A stretch of 17,576 bases of DNA from an uncultured Prevotella sp. (GCA_905198745.1 CAJKDU010000048.1:1-17576), one strand, 5' to 3'; counted from the first letter of the stretch, positions 1 through 8,028 are shown. Notes: a model not told the origin generated them from the letters alone. Made by a program: numbers and translations.

Positions 1-125
1 TCTTCCGATATTTGGAGTGACACATGATATTGTGGTATCGGGTTAGCATGACGTGCGGGCTTAAAACCCGATTTTCTGTTTGGGCCTAACGATGACAAAC
101 AATCATCACTCCAAATTCCGGAAGA
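1..125. repeat. Palindromic dispersed repeat, copy 1
   Basis: The ends of this stretch form an imperfect inverted repeat: bases 1-20 match the reverse complement of 106-125 at 18 of 20 positions. Bases 3-68 also align without gaps, at about 80% by my hand count, to the reverse complement of 12083-12148, including a shared TTTGGAGTGACAC block and a shared TTGTGGTAT block. It is therefore one of two diverged, oppositely oriented copies of a repeat family. It has no coding potential: the frame that is open in the other copy has two stop codons here. It may extend left of the window. It resembles a small non-coding MITE-like or structured intergenic element; no transposase is present. Confidence 0.65.
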
Positions 126-130
126 ACCCG

Positions 131-178
131 AAAAAAGAGCCCGCCTTCAACCTACAAGCAGTTGAACGCAGACTCTTT
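131..178 (-). terminator. Rho-independent terminator of the GNAT-nitrilase gene
   Basis: Read on the minus strand, 178-161 pairs with 151-134 in an 18-bp stem with two G-U pairs and one mismatch, a 9-nt loop (152-160), and a run of six T at 136-131. It begins 21 bases after the stop codon of the minus-strand gene at 199-1743, so it is that gene's terminator. Confidence 0.8.
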
Positions 179-198
179 CTAAAAAACACTGGCTTACA

Positions 199-1743
199 CT
201 ACTCTGTGGCAGCCTTCTTGATTTTAAGTTCATACAGGTCGTTGCGGCGGTCTCGCAGGTTGCGCACGGCACCATAGGTATGAAGTTCGTTGAGCAGGTT
301 GAGGTCAACGTCGGAAACAAGAATCATTTCCGTGTTAGGTGTTGCCTCAGAGCGCTTGCCGTCGTTGGGGAAGGCAAAGTCGCAAGGAGTGAACACTGCC
401 GACTGGGCATACTGTATGTCCATGTTGTGCACACGTGGCAAGTTGCCCACACTGCCGGCTATCGCCACATAACATTCATTCTCGATGGCACGTGCCTGGG
501 CGCAGACGCGCACACGGGAATAGGCATTCTGAGTATCTGTCATGAATGGCACAAAGAGTATCTGCATGCCGTCGGCAGCCATCAGGCGTGACAGTTCGGG
601 GAACTCCACGTCATAGCAGATGACAATGCCTATCTTGCCGCAGTCGGTGTCGAAAGTCTGCACGCGACTGCCGCCACTCAGTCCCCAGCATTTCTGCTCG
701 TCGGGAGTGACGTGTATCTTCTCATACATGTCGATAGAGCCGTCGCGCCGACAGAGGAATCCCACATTGTAGAGTGCCCCGTCTGCCTTCACATAAGGCA
801 TGCTGCCGGTGATGATGTTGATGTTGTAGCTGATGGCAAGCTCACGGAAACGGTCGCGTATTTCCTCCGTATACTGTGCCATGGCACGGATAGACTGGGC
901 CTCACCCATATCGTTGAACTTGGCCATCAACGGGGCATTGAAGTATTCCGGGAAAAGGATGAAGTCACTTTTGTAGTCAGACACGGAGTCTACGAAGAAC
1001 TCCACCTGCTCAAACAGGTCGTCTACGGAATGATAGGGACGCATCTGCCACTGCACCAGTCCGATGCGCACAGTGGGCTTCTTGTCCACATAGGAGTTCG
1101 TGGGCGGCTGATAGTAGATGTTGTCCCACTGCAGAAGAGTGGCGCAGTGCTTCGACTCCTCGTCGTTGGGCAGATAATTGCGGATAACACGACGCACGTG
1201 GAAATCGTTGGAGAGTTGGAAGGTGAGCACCGGGTCATAGATTTCGCGTGAGCGCACCTTGTCGATATATTCCTTGGGGCGCATGGTGTCGGCATACTTA
1301 TGATAGTTAGGTATGCGTCCGCCAAACATGATGGCCTTGAGGTTGAGCTTTTCGCAGAGCTCCTTGCGATATTCATACATACGGCGCGCCAATCGCAATC
1401 CGCGATAGTCGGGATGTATGAACACCTCAATGCCATAGAGTATGTTGCCGTTGGGATTGTGGGTGTTGAAGGTCTCGTTGCCGGTCACCTGGGCATAAGT
1501 GTGGTCGCCCTTGACCATGTCGTAGTCCACAATGATGGAGAGGGCGCAGCCCACAATCACGTCGTCAACGATGATGACCACTTGGCCTTCCGGGAAAATA
1601 GAGATGAGTTTCTTGATCTGTGCCCGTGTCCAGAACACGTCGGAGTCAGCATAGATGCGCTTGAACGATTTGGCAAGCTGGTCATAGTCCTCCATGTGGA
1701 GGTTGCGCAAGCTTACCTTGTTAATTTTGTGTGTAGGTTCCAT
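199..1743 (-). CDS. GNAT acetyltransferase-nitrilase fusion (carbon-nitrogen hydrolase)
   Basis: This 514-residue cytoplasmic protein joins two enzymes. Residues about 10-215 are a GNAT N-acetyltransferase domain with the acetyl-CoA loop region HPDYRGLRLARR (110-121). Residues about 224-500 are a carbon-nitrogen hydrolase of the nitrilase superfamily with the full catalytic triad: Glu266 in FPEYF, Lys342 in YEKIHVTPDE, and Cys376 in ICYDVEFPE. The fused arrangement is a known nitrilase-superfamily branch found in many bacteria; the hydrolase half should cleave an amide or nitrile and the GNAT half should acylate an amine, but the substrates of this branch are not established. The length suits the fusion. 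The start is supported by an AAGGA sequence ten bases upstream and a -7 box at 1775-1782. It has its own terminator and stands alone. There is no signal peptide or membrane segment. Confidence 0.92.
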   Translation of the reverse strand: MEPTHKINKVSLRNLHMEDYDQLAKSFKRIYADSDVFWTRAQIKKLISIFPEGQVVIIVDDVIVGCALSIIVDYDMVKGDHTYAQVTGNETFNTHNPNGNILYGIEVFIHPDYRGLRLARRMYEYRKELCEKLNLKAIMFGGRIPNYHKYADTMRPKEYIDKVRSREIYDPVLTFQLSNDFHVRRVIRNYLPNDEESKHCATLLQWDNIYYQPPTNSYVDKKPTVRIGLVQWQMRPYHSVDDLFEQVEFFVDSVSDYKSDFILFPEYFNAPLMAKFNDMGEAQSIRAMAQYTEEIRDRFRELAISYNINIITGSMPYVKADGALYNVGFLCRRDGSIDMYEKIHVTPDEQKCWGLSGGSRVQTFDTDCGKIGIVICYDVEFPELSRLMAADGMQILFVPFMTDTQNAYSRVRVCAQARAIENECYVAIAGSVGNLPRVHNMDIQYAQSAVFTPCDFAFPNDGKRSEATPNTEMILVSDVDLNLLNELHTYGAVRNLRDRRNDLYELKIKKAATE

Positions 1744-1774
1744 AACTGTTTATCCTTGTTTCTACATTCGGGTG

Positions 1775-1803
1775 CAAAGGTAGTGCAAACGAGTGAAATA
1801 CAA
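1775..1803 (-). promoter_or_regulatory. Promoter of the GNAT-nitrilase gene
   Basis: On the minus strand a Bacteroidetes -7 box TACCTTTG (1782-1775) fits TAnnTTTG exactly. A TTTTG at 1805-1801 lies 18 bases upstream of it, slightly short of the usual 19-21. The box is about 32 bases before the start codon at 1743. Confidence 0.6.
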
Positions 1804-1856
1804 AATAAAATCATTTAATTTTATTTCCGAGTATGGCCATGCCTATTAGAATAAAC

Positions 1857-1904
1857 AAAAAAGGACAGCAGCAACACTGGAGCGCTCTCCAACTTGCCGC
1901 TGTC
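1857..1904 (-). terminator. Rho-independent terminator of the secreted protein/small protein unit
   Basis: On the minus strand 1904-1894 pairs with 1874-1864 in an 11-bp stem with one G-U pair. A second 5-bp stem TGGAG/CTCCA around an AGCG loop lies inside it. A run of six T follows at 1862-1857. It lies 40 bases after the stop of the 57-residue gene, so that small gene is inside the same transcript as the gene before it. Confidence 0.85.
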
Positions 1905-1943
1905 TCAGGTTAAACCAATTACCTAATTTTAAAACTTTATGCA

Positions 1944-2117
1944 CTAATTGTCCATTTCTTCTTCCTCGAAAACCCATCCGTTGCTGAGTGTCGGTGTGCT
2001 ACTGCTTGCCGGTGTATCAGGGTCGGTCTTGTCACCCGTGAGACTGGCAGCCATCAAAGGTTCCTGACTGCAAATGACCACTTGAATGGAGGGTTTCTCG
2101 TATATTGTCTTTTTCAT
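1944..2117 (-). CDS. Small acidic protein (57 aa) downstream of a secreted protein
   Basis: The frame opens at ATG 2117, 13 bases after the stop of the 519-residue gene, and stops at TAG 1946-1944. The product begins MKKTIYEKPSIQVV, continues with LMAASLTG, then a Ser/Thr/Pro/Asp-rich middle (DKTDPDTPASSS), and ends NGWVFEEEEMDN. The pattern of a basic start, a P..xVV strand, a small-residue step and an acidic tail is, from memory, common among short unannotated Prevotella and Bacteroides proteins encoded next to secreted or surface proteins. It has no true signal peptide, transmembrane helix or known domain. It shares a transcript with the upstream gene, being followed directly by a strong terminator. 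Function unknown. A leader-like peptide or precursor is possible but not shown by the sequence. Confidence 0.75.
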   Translation of the reverse strand: MKKTIYEKPSIQVVICSQEPLMAASLTGDKTDPDTPASSSTPTLSNGWVFEEEEMDN

Positions 2118-2130
2118 TGTTCTTGCGTTT

Positions 2131-3690
2131 TTATTTGATGATATATTTCTTTCCGTTCTTGATATAGAGACCAGGCTGGCTCATGTTTGCCACACGCTTG
2201 CCGACTGCATTATAGATTACTCCTGTTTCTCCTTTGCTGGCTGTATTCACTTGACTGATGCCTGTTTCCGTTCCGAAATCTATCGTAAGCTTGTTGGCAG
2301 CCACCGCATAGGACGGCAAGGTGAGATATGCCTGACGGGCCTTGAGATTGATGTCGTCCGACTTTACCGGATAGAATGCCACTGTGCCGTTTTGCATCTG
2401 CAACACATAGTTGTTCTGCGACACAGCTTCAGCGTTCCACACACCCGTGAGCAATCCACTTTGGGGCACTATGTCCATTGCCGCCATTTCCGTGCTTGCA
2501 AAGGTATATTCACCCTTGGCTGCATTGACCAGCACAGGAGTGTTGGCAGGCACTTTCCCTGTCAGTTCCTCCGTCGTTATTTTGTTGCCTTTCACGGCTG
2601 TCAACCTGTAAGCTTTCAGTCCGTCAGGCATTTCAGCCTCAAACGGAAGCACCAACGTGGCGGCTCCTGCATCTGAAACGGAAAGCGTGTAAGTTTCGGC
2701 CGTTTTGTCAATCACGCCTTGAATTTCAATAGCATCGTAAGCCACTTCGGCACATTTCTTCACACAGAACAAGATGGGTGCACCTGCCTGATGATTGGTG
2801 AACGTGGCTGTGATGTCCTGCTGTTTTTCAATCTTTCCGTCGTTCGATATCACGGCATTTTCAACTCCCGACTTGATATAGTCCCACTCGGAATCTCTGT
2901 TTTCCGTAGCGCTGTAATAATTCTCACAACAGTTTTTAAACACCAGTTTATTCACCTTCACATTGGATGGCACAATGACAGCATACTCCTTTCCAGTACT
3001 GATCTTAAACCGGCTATCAGAATAGACCTTGTCAGTGCCGAGCAACTTGAACAACGGATTGGACGTTGCCACTCTTCTATAAGTGTACTTGCTCCCATCA
3101 CTATATTTTTGCTCATCATCATTTGTTGTTCCTTCCCCCGTGCTCCAAGTGAATTTGCAGATAAGAGGACTTTGTATCTGCATCCGGTACAGATTTCCGC
3201 AATATCCGTTTCCACTCCATACTATTCTCAGATAGTTCAACCCTTTCGACAAGGGTACACCGAATGAAAGATTGTAATCAGACGGAGTTCCATATCCTCC
3301 TGTATTTGGCATTGTCCGGTCACAGACGTGTTTGTATTCCACGTCTTTGTCCGTACTGGCTATAGAGGTGGTTGAAGCCTGATACACACTCATCGCATGT
3401 CCGACTTTGTCCGCTGCTTCGAAGGAGAACGTATAAGTTCCAGCCGTTTCCACATCCAACGCCCAGGTATAATAGTCTCCGTTCTTCAACGAACCTATTT
3501 GCAGATCCTTGTCCGTGCTGGCTATACCCGTTTTGCCGTCAAACAGCTTACTACAGTCATAACTCACCACGTTGCCCTTTACAACTTGGCTCACTGCCTT
3601 TGTGCTCACCTTGCACGGCTCCGTATATAAAGAGTTATGCGTTTGGGCATTCATCTGCGTGCCCCACATAAGTGCTAAGGCAAGCGCCAT
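2131..3690 (-). CDS. Secreted beta-sandwich protein with sorting-domain-like C-terminus; start probably lost by a 1-base frameshift
   Basis: The open frame encodes 519 residues. The N-terminus MALALALMWGTQMNAQ looks like a signal-peptide core lacking its basic start. Residues about 38-175 resemble a carbohydrate-binding-type beta-sandwich (GDYYTWALDVETAGTYTFSF, 71-90; LNYLRIVWSGNGY, 151-163) with two ASTDKD copies (57-62 and 111-116). Residues 175-330 are unassigned. Residues about 333-472 resemble a C-terminal domain frequent in Prevotella secreted proteins (AATLVLPFEAEMPDGLKAY). Residues 488-519 end GLYIKNGKKYIIK, like the type IX secretion C-terminal signal family. An ATG at 3719, out of frame by one base, would supply the missing basic start if an 8-A run at 3704-3711 had nine A. 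The 57-residue gene follows 13 bases later. Substrate unknown; sugar binding is inferred from fold resemblance only. Confidence 0.8.
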   Translation of the reverse strand: MALALALMWGTQMNAQTHNSLYTEPCKVSTKAVSQVVKGNVVSYDCSKLFDGKTGIASTDKDLQIGSLKNGDYYTWALDVETAGTYTFSFEAADKVGHAMSVYQASTTSIASTDKDVEYKHVCDRTMPNTGGYGTPSDYNLSFGVPLSKGLNYLRIVWSGNGYCGNLYRMQIQSPLICKFTWSTGEGTTNDDEQKYSDGSKYTYRRVATSNPLFKLLGTDKVYSDSRFKISTGKEYAVIVPSNVKVNKLVFKNCCENYYSATENRDSEWDYIKSGVENAVISNDGKIEKQQDITATFTNHQAGAPILFCVKKCAEVAYDAIEIQGVIDKTAETYTLSVSDAGAATLVLPFEAEMPDGLKAYRLTAVKGNKITTEELTGKVPANTPVLVNAAKGEYTFASTEMAAMDIVPQSGLLTGVWNAEAVSQNNYVLQMQNGTVAFYPVKSDDINLKARQAYLTLPSYAVAANKLTIDFGTETGISQVNTASKGETGVIYNAVGKRVANMSQPGLYIKNGKKYIIK

Positions 3691-3746
3691 TGCTTTCTGT
3701 ACGTTTTTTTTACTTTCATTTTTGGTTATATTTTAGTTTACAGTCG

Positions 3747-3754
3747 CAAAGTTA
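3747..3754 (-). promoter_or_regulatory. -7 box of the secreted protein gene
   Basis: TAACTTTG on the minus strand (3754-3747) fits TAnnTTTG. It is 28 bases upstream of the ATG at 3719 and 57 upstream of the ATG at 3690, so transcription covers both starts. No clear -33 TTG is at the right spacing, which would suit a promoter that depends on an activator. Confidence 0.55.
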
Positions 3755-3785
3755 CTACTTACGCCCACATGGCACGGGTGAATAA

Positions 3786-3835
3786 TTTGGTCAAAAGGGG
3801 TAAATATGACCAAATACATCATATTTACCCCTTTT
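3786..3835. promoter_or_regulatory. Overlapping, mutually exclusive inverted repeats upstream of the secreted protein gene
   Basis: Bases 3793-3809 and 3819-3835 form a perfect 17-bp inverted repeat around a 9-base centre. Bases 3786-3793 (TTTGGTCA) and 3807-3814 (TGACCAAA) form a second perfect 8-bp repeat that shares bases with the first, so the two cannot form together. The block lies 32-81 bases upstream of the -7 box at 3747-3754. It is not followed by a T run on either strand, so it is more likely an operator than a terminator. Confidence 0.65.
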
Positions 3836-3890
3836 CCGAAAGATTTCCGCCCAATGTAGGCGAAGAACCATCTCTTTTTACCAGACCAAG

Positions 3891-3923
3891 AAAAAGCGGG
3901 CCGTACATCACTGTACAGCCCGC
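3891..3923 (-). terminator. Rho-independent terminator of enolase
   Basis: On the minus strand GCGGGC (3923-3918) pairs with 3901-3896, then after one mismatch TGTAC-type bases 3916-3912 pair with 3907-3903 around a 4-base loop. Five T follow at 3895-3891. It lies about 50 bases after the enolase stop codon. Confidence 0.85.
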
Positions 3924-3976
3924 CACACGATATCGTATCTTTTGAATATGATTTATAAAAGAAAAGTATCTAATTT

Positions 3977-5284
3977 TTATTTCAGTTTCTTGTAACCATA
4001 GACAGCCTGTGCGCCCAATTCCTCCTCAATGCGGATGAGTTGGTTGTACTTCGCCATACGGTCTGTACGACTCATGGAACCTGTCTTGATTTGTCCTGAA
4101 TTGGTAGCCACGGCAATGTCGGCGATAGTTGTGTCTTCGGTTTCGCCAGAGCGGTGACTGGTCACCGTGTTATAGCCATGACGGTGTGCCATTTCGATGG
4201 CGTCAAGGGTCTCACTGAGAGAGCCTATCTGGTTCACCTTGATAAGGATGGCATTGCCAGCACCCATTTTGATGCCCTTTTCAAGGAACTTGGTGTTGGT
4301 CACAAAGAGGTCGTCACCCACCAGCTGGCAGCGGTCGCCAATGGCTTCGGTCAGTTTCACCCAATTGTCCCAGTCGTTCTCATCGAGGCCGTCCTCTATA
4401 GAGTCAATAGGATATTTGGTGATAAGTTCTTCGAGATACTTGATCTGCTCGGCAGCTGTGAGTTTCTTTCCGTTGGGATCTTTAGGCATGCCGCTCTTCA
4501 ACTGGCGGTAGTCGTAATACCACTCGCCATTCTCACAGGTGGCAAACTCACTTGCTGCACAGTCCATAGCAATCTTCACGTCCTTGCCCGGTTCATAACC
4601 GGCGTCCTTGATGGCTTGGCAAATACTGTCGAGCGCATCCTCTATGCCGTTGAGTGCCGGCGCAAAACCGCCTTCATCGCCCACTGCTGTGCTCAGCCCG
4701 CGCTTCTTCAGCAATTTGGCAAGTGCATGGAACACTTCGGCACCCATGCGGATGGCTTCCTTCTCTGATGGAGCTCCGACAGGACGAATCATAAACTCCT
4801 GGAAAGCGATGGGAGCGTCGCTGTGTGCACCGCCGTTGATGATGTTCATCATTGGCACTGGAAGCACATAGGTATTCGTGCCGCCAATATATCTGTAAAG
4901 AGGTATGCCGAGACAGTCGGCTGCCGTGTGGGCGGCAGCAAGCGACACACCGAGGATAGCGTTGGCGCCAAGTTTCGACTTCGTGGGAGTGCCGTCGAGT
5001 TCCAGCATCATGGCATCGATGCCGCGTTGATCGAGCACCGACATTCCCACCAATGCAGGCGCGATAACCTCGTTCACGTTGTTCACGGCCTTGAGCACGC
5101 CCATGCCGCCATAACGGCTCTTGTCACCGTCACGCAGTTCAAGTGCCTCGTTCTCGCCCGTAGATGCGCCCGACGGAACAGAAGCGCGTCCCACCACACC
5201 ATCGATGGTTGTAATTTCGACTTCTACTGTTGGATTGCCTCTTGAATCCAAGATTTCTCTTGCATGTACCTTTTCTATTACCAT
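3977..5284 (-). CDS. eno: Enolase (phosphopyruvate hydratase)
   Basis: The 435-residue cytoplasmic enzyme converts 2-phosphoglycerate to phosphoenolpyruvate in glycolysis. The sequence carries every hallmark: HAREILDSRGNPTVEVE at the start, SGASTGENEALELRDGD (38-54), Glu163 in FQEFMIRP, catalytic Glu204 in GDEGGFAP, magnesium ligands Asp241, Glu297 in SIEDG and Asp324 in VGDD, catalytic Lys349 in ILIKVNQIGS, SHRSGETEDTTIADIAV (376-392) and Lys400 in GQIKTGSMSRTDR. Length is normal for bacterial enolase. A seven-residue shift of the catalytic lysine compared with the Escherichia coli numbering fits the extra residues around 262-276. It has its own promoter and terminator, so it is a single-gene unit. 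Confidence 0.98.
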   Translation of the reverse strand: MVIEKVHAREILDSRGNPTVEVEITTIDGVVGRASVPSGASTGENEALELRDGDKSRYGGMGVLKAVNNVNEVIAPALVGMSVLDQRGIDAMMLELDGTPTKSKLGANAILGVSLAAAHTAADCLGIPLYRYIGGTNTYVLPVPMMNIINGGAHSDAPIAFQEFMIRPVGAPSEKEAIRMGAEVFHALAKLLKKRGLSTAVGDEGGFAPALNGIEDALDSICQAIKDAGYEPGKDVKIAMDCAASEFATCENGEWYYDYRQLKSGMPKDPNGKKLTAAEQIKYLEELITKYPIDSIEDGLDENDWDNWVKLTEAIGDRCQLVGDDLFVTNTKFLEKGIKMGAGNAILIKVNQIGSLSETLDAIEMAHRHGYNTVTSHRSGETEDTTIADIAVATNSGQIKTGSMSRTDRMAKYNQLIRIEEELGAQAVYGYKKLK

Positions 5285-5333
5285 AATTGATTGAATGTTT
5301 TAAACGTGTTGAATATATCTCAACTTCCGGATG

Positions 5334-5364
5334 CAAAGATAGCGGTAAATTGCATAACCACCAA
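5334..5364 (-). promoter_or_regulatory. Enolase promoter
   Basis: On the minus strand a -33 TTG (5364-5362), a 20-base spacer and a -7 TATCTTTG (5341-5334) match the Bacteroidetes housekeeping promoter consensus. The -7 box is about 50 bases before the enolase start codon. Confidence 0.75.
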
Positions 5365-5376
5365 TTCACCGCTATC
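5338..5376. repeat. Inverted repeat covering the enolase promoter
   Basis: Bases 5338-5351 and 5363-5376 form a 14-bp inverted repeat with one mismatch around an 11-base centre. It spans the spacer and -33 box of the enolase promoter and also lies 48 bases after the stop of the GH3 gene. It could terminate GH3 transcripts (only three T follow on the minus strand) or be a regulator site; I cannot choose between them. Confidence 0.5.
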
Positions 5377-5423
5377 CCAAGAAGTTGGTATTTTCAGTTT
5401 TCCCTACAACACTCAACCATCAA

Positions 5424-7997
5424 TCACTTGACTTTCACCTCTATGGTTTGCAAGTCTTGTGCCCGGCTCGACGAGCCAACCATCAGTTGGTACTTTCCGG
5501 GCACCACCCGCATGGTGTTTGTCTGGGCATCCCACGTCTCGAAGTCGTCACGGTTCATGCGGATAGTCACGTCTTTTGACTCACCCTGTTTAAGCGCCAC
5601 ACGCTGATAACCGCGAAGACTCTTGATGGGACCTTCCGCATCAGCCACGCGTTTGAGGTAGAGTTGCACCACTTCCGTGCCGTCCATCCTTCCCGTGTTT
5701 TTCACGTTGACGGTCATGGAGAGTTGCTTTTGGTTGAACTTGGGCTTGCCATAGTCAAAAGTGGTATAGCTCAGGCCATAGCCAAAGTCATAGAGAGGCT
5801 CTCCCCGGAAGTAGCGGTAAGTGCGTCCATCCATGCTGTAGTTCTCATAGTCGGGCAATTGCTCCACATTCTTGTAGAACGTGAGAGGCAACTTGCCGCA
5901 CGGGTTCACATCACCGAAAAGGATTTCAGCCACAGCCTGTCCACCACGTTCTCCTCCATACCATGCCTGCAGAATGGCGTCGGAGTTGGCTTCCTCCGGC
6001 ACCAGGCCCATGGCACTGCCCGAACAGTTCACAAACACTATCTTCTTGCCGGCGGCACGAAGAGCTGCTATGGCACGGCGCTGGGCTTCGGGCAACTCTA
6101 TGTTCTCGCGGTCGCCACCACGGAAACCGGGTTCCTTGACACTCATCTCCTCACCCTCCAAACGGGGAGAAATGCCACCGACGAACACCACCACATCGGC
6201 ATCGCCTACCTGCTTGACCAATTCGTCAACGGGCATATTGTCCAACTTGCCGAGGTCGAACTGCAGCACCGCCATGGCATCCTGCTGTACATAGTCTATC
6301 AGGATGCGGTATTCCTTGCCGGCTTCCACCTTCAGTTCCTTGTCGAAGATGCTCACCTTCTCGCGCCACTTCCAACTGTTCACAATCGTATCGCCATTGA
6401 CTATGAGCCGGGCCAGGTCGTCGTTGGCGAGTCGCAAGCGGAGCGATTCGGTGCGTGAGGGACGGAAGGTGCCTTTCAGTTGTGCGGAAAAATGTTCCAG
6501 GTTCACACCCGGAGCAAACACGGTGGCACCTCCATTGCTCAGGTTCACAGGTTCTGTGAGACGTTGCACTGTGACAGGCGTGCCTTCCATCTTCTCATTG
6601 TTCCAATAGGTGACCGTAAGTCCCGGTTGTCCGTCGGTAGCCATAAGTTCGTTAAACCGGCTGTTGAATTCCTCGTTGCGCGTCAGTCCACATCCGCCCA
6701 CATAACGCACACCGGCAGCATTTGCCTTTATACCTTTTAATATAGTAACCGTTTCCGTAGGATAACCGTTATAGTTGCCCCACATCATGGTGGAATCGGC
6801 TGCATTGGGACCCACCACCACTATTTTCTGTCCCTGCTTGGCGAGAGGCAGTATGCCGTTGTTTTTCAGCAGCACCATCGACTCGCGCGCCATGTCGAGT
6901 GCCAGTTGCTTGTGAGGTTGCGAGGCAATGACGCTCGCCGGTATCTGCGCCCACTTGTTGAGCGCCTCGTCGTCGAAGTCGCCCAATTCAAAGCGGGCTT
7001 TCAGCAGGCGCTTCACGCTGGTATTGATCTGTTCTTCTGTAATCTTTCCTTCTTTCACCGCACGGGGCAGTGAGGCATAGTTGCCGCCACACTCCACATC
7101 GGTGCCTGCAATGACTGCCTTGGCGGAAGACTCTGCCGCGTCCTTGGAAAAACCGTGCCTACCAGGACGGAAGAAGTCGCCGATGGCACCGCAGTCACTC
7201 ACCACCATGCCTTTGAATCCCCATTCGTTGCGGAGAATTTGCTGCAGGTATCGTGTGTTGGCGCAACAGGGCTCGCTGTCTATGCGCTGATAGGCACACA
7301 TCACCTCTGCCACATGGCCTTGCTGCACGAGCGACTTGAAAGCGGGTAGGTAAGTTTCCCACAGGTCGCGCGGACGGATGTTCTCAAGGTTAAAACTGTG
7401 GCGGTTCCATTCCGGACCGCTGTGCACGGCAAAATGCTTGGCACATGCCAACAGCTTGCGATACTTATAGTCGTCGGGGCCTTGCAGTCCGCGCACCACT
7501 GCCAGTCCCATGCGGGTGGTCAGATAGGGGTCCTCGCCATAGGTTTCCTGTCCTCTGCCCCACCGGGGGTCACGGAAGATGTTGATGTTGGGGGTCCAAA
7601 TGGACAGTCCCTGATACTTCTTGATCTCACCGGCATGGCGGGCCAGATTGTTCTTGGCGCGTGCCTCGTCGCTTACCGCCGTATAGATGCGTTGCAAGAG
7701 GGCATCGTCAAACGATGATGCCATGCCTGTGGTGTTGGGGAAAACGGTGGCAAAGCCATTGCGCGCCACGCCGTGCAGTGCCTCGCTCCACCATTCAAAC
7801 TGTGGAATGCCCAACCTTGGTATGGCTGGCGACCCATTGCGCATGATGTCGGCTTTCTCCTTTAGCGTAAGTCGGGAGCACAGGTCGGCAGCCCTTTCCT
7901 CTGCCGACAGTTTTGGATTCTGGTAGGGCAACAGTTGGGCAGCACATCCCAGAGCCATTGCCATAGACACGAAAAGTGTGACAATTCGTTTGTTCAT
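5424..7997 (-). CDS. Secreted GH3 glycoside hydrolase with PA14 domain (beta-xylosidase/beta-glucosidase)
   Basis: The 857-residue protein starts with a signal peptide (MNKRIVTLFVSMAMALGCAAQ; the LGC is a poor lipobox, so cleavage after CAA is more likely). The GH3 N-terminal barrel covers about 30-350, with WWSEALHGVAR (69-79), KHFAVHSGPEWNRH (187-200) and nucleophile Asp268 in VVSDCGAI. The GH3 C-terminal domain (about 370-745) is interrupted by a PA14-type insert (about 455-585) and includes GDRENIELPEAQ (628-639). A fibronectin III-like domain follows (about 755-845). The WWSEALHG form and SDCGAI are typical of the beta-xylosidase side of GH3, with beta-glucosidase as the alternative. It removes terminal sugars from oligosaccharides, probably in the periplasm or at the outer membrane. 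It stands between enolase and a divergent sigma factor. Confidence 0.93.
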   Translation of the reverse strand: MNKRIVTLFVSMAMALGCAAQLLPYQNPKLSAEERAADLCSRLTLKEKADIMRNGSPAIPRLGIPQFEWWSEALHGVARNGFATVFPNTTGMASSFDDALLQRIYTAVSDEARAKNNLARHAGEIKKYQGLSIWTPNINIFRDPRWGRGQETYGEDPYLTTRMGLAVVRGLQGPDDYKYRKLLACAKHFAVHSGPEWNRHSFNLENIRPRDLWETYLPAFKSLVQQGHVAEVMCAYQRIDSEPCCANTRYLQQILRNEWGFKGMVVSDCGAIGDFFRPGRHGFSKDAAESSAKAVIAGTDVECGGNYASLPRAVKEGKITEEQINTSVKRLLKARFELGDFDDEALNKWAQIPASVIASQPHKQLALDMARESMVLLKNNGILPLAKQGQKIVVVGPNAADSTMMWGNYNGYPTETVTILKGIKANAAGVRYVGGCGLTRNEEFNSRFNELMATDGQPGLTVTYWNNEKMEGTPVTVQRLTEPVNLSNGGATVFAPGVNLEHFSAQLKGTFRPSRTESLRLRLANDDLARLIVNGDTIVNSWKWREKVSIFDKELKVEAGKEYRILIDYVQQDAMAVLQFDLGKLDNMPVDELVKQVGDADVVVFVGGISPRLEGEEMSVKEPGFRGGDRENIELPEAQRRAIAALRAAGKKIVFVNCSGSAMGLVPEEANSDAILQAWYGGERGGQAVAEILFGDVNPCGKLPLTFYKNVEQLPDYENYSMDGRTYRYFRGEPLYDFGYGLSYTTFDYGKPKFNQKQLSMTVNVKNTGRMDGTEVVQLYLKRVADAEGPIKSLRGYQRVALKQGESKDVTIRMNRDDFETWDAQTNTMRVVPGKYQLMVGSSSRAQDLQTIEVKVK

Positions 7998-8028
7998 ACT
8001 TGATTTGTTGTTATTGGTTTTCTAATTG

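Noticed and set aside
80..277. A 65-codon plus-strand frame at the left edge
   Set aside because: It runs across the palindromic repeat, a terminator hairpin and the end of the opposite gene; no coding features.
4154..4768. A 204-codon plus-strand frame within the enolase gene
   Set aside because: Antisense shadow of enolase, whose catalytic residues are all intact.
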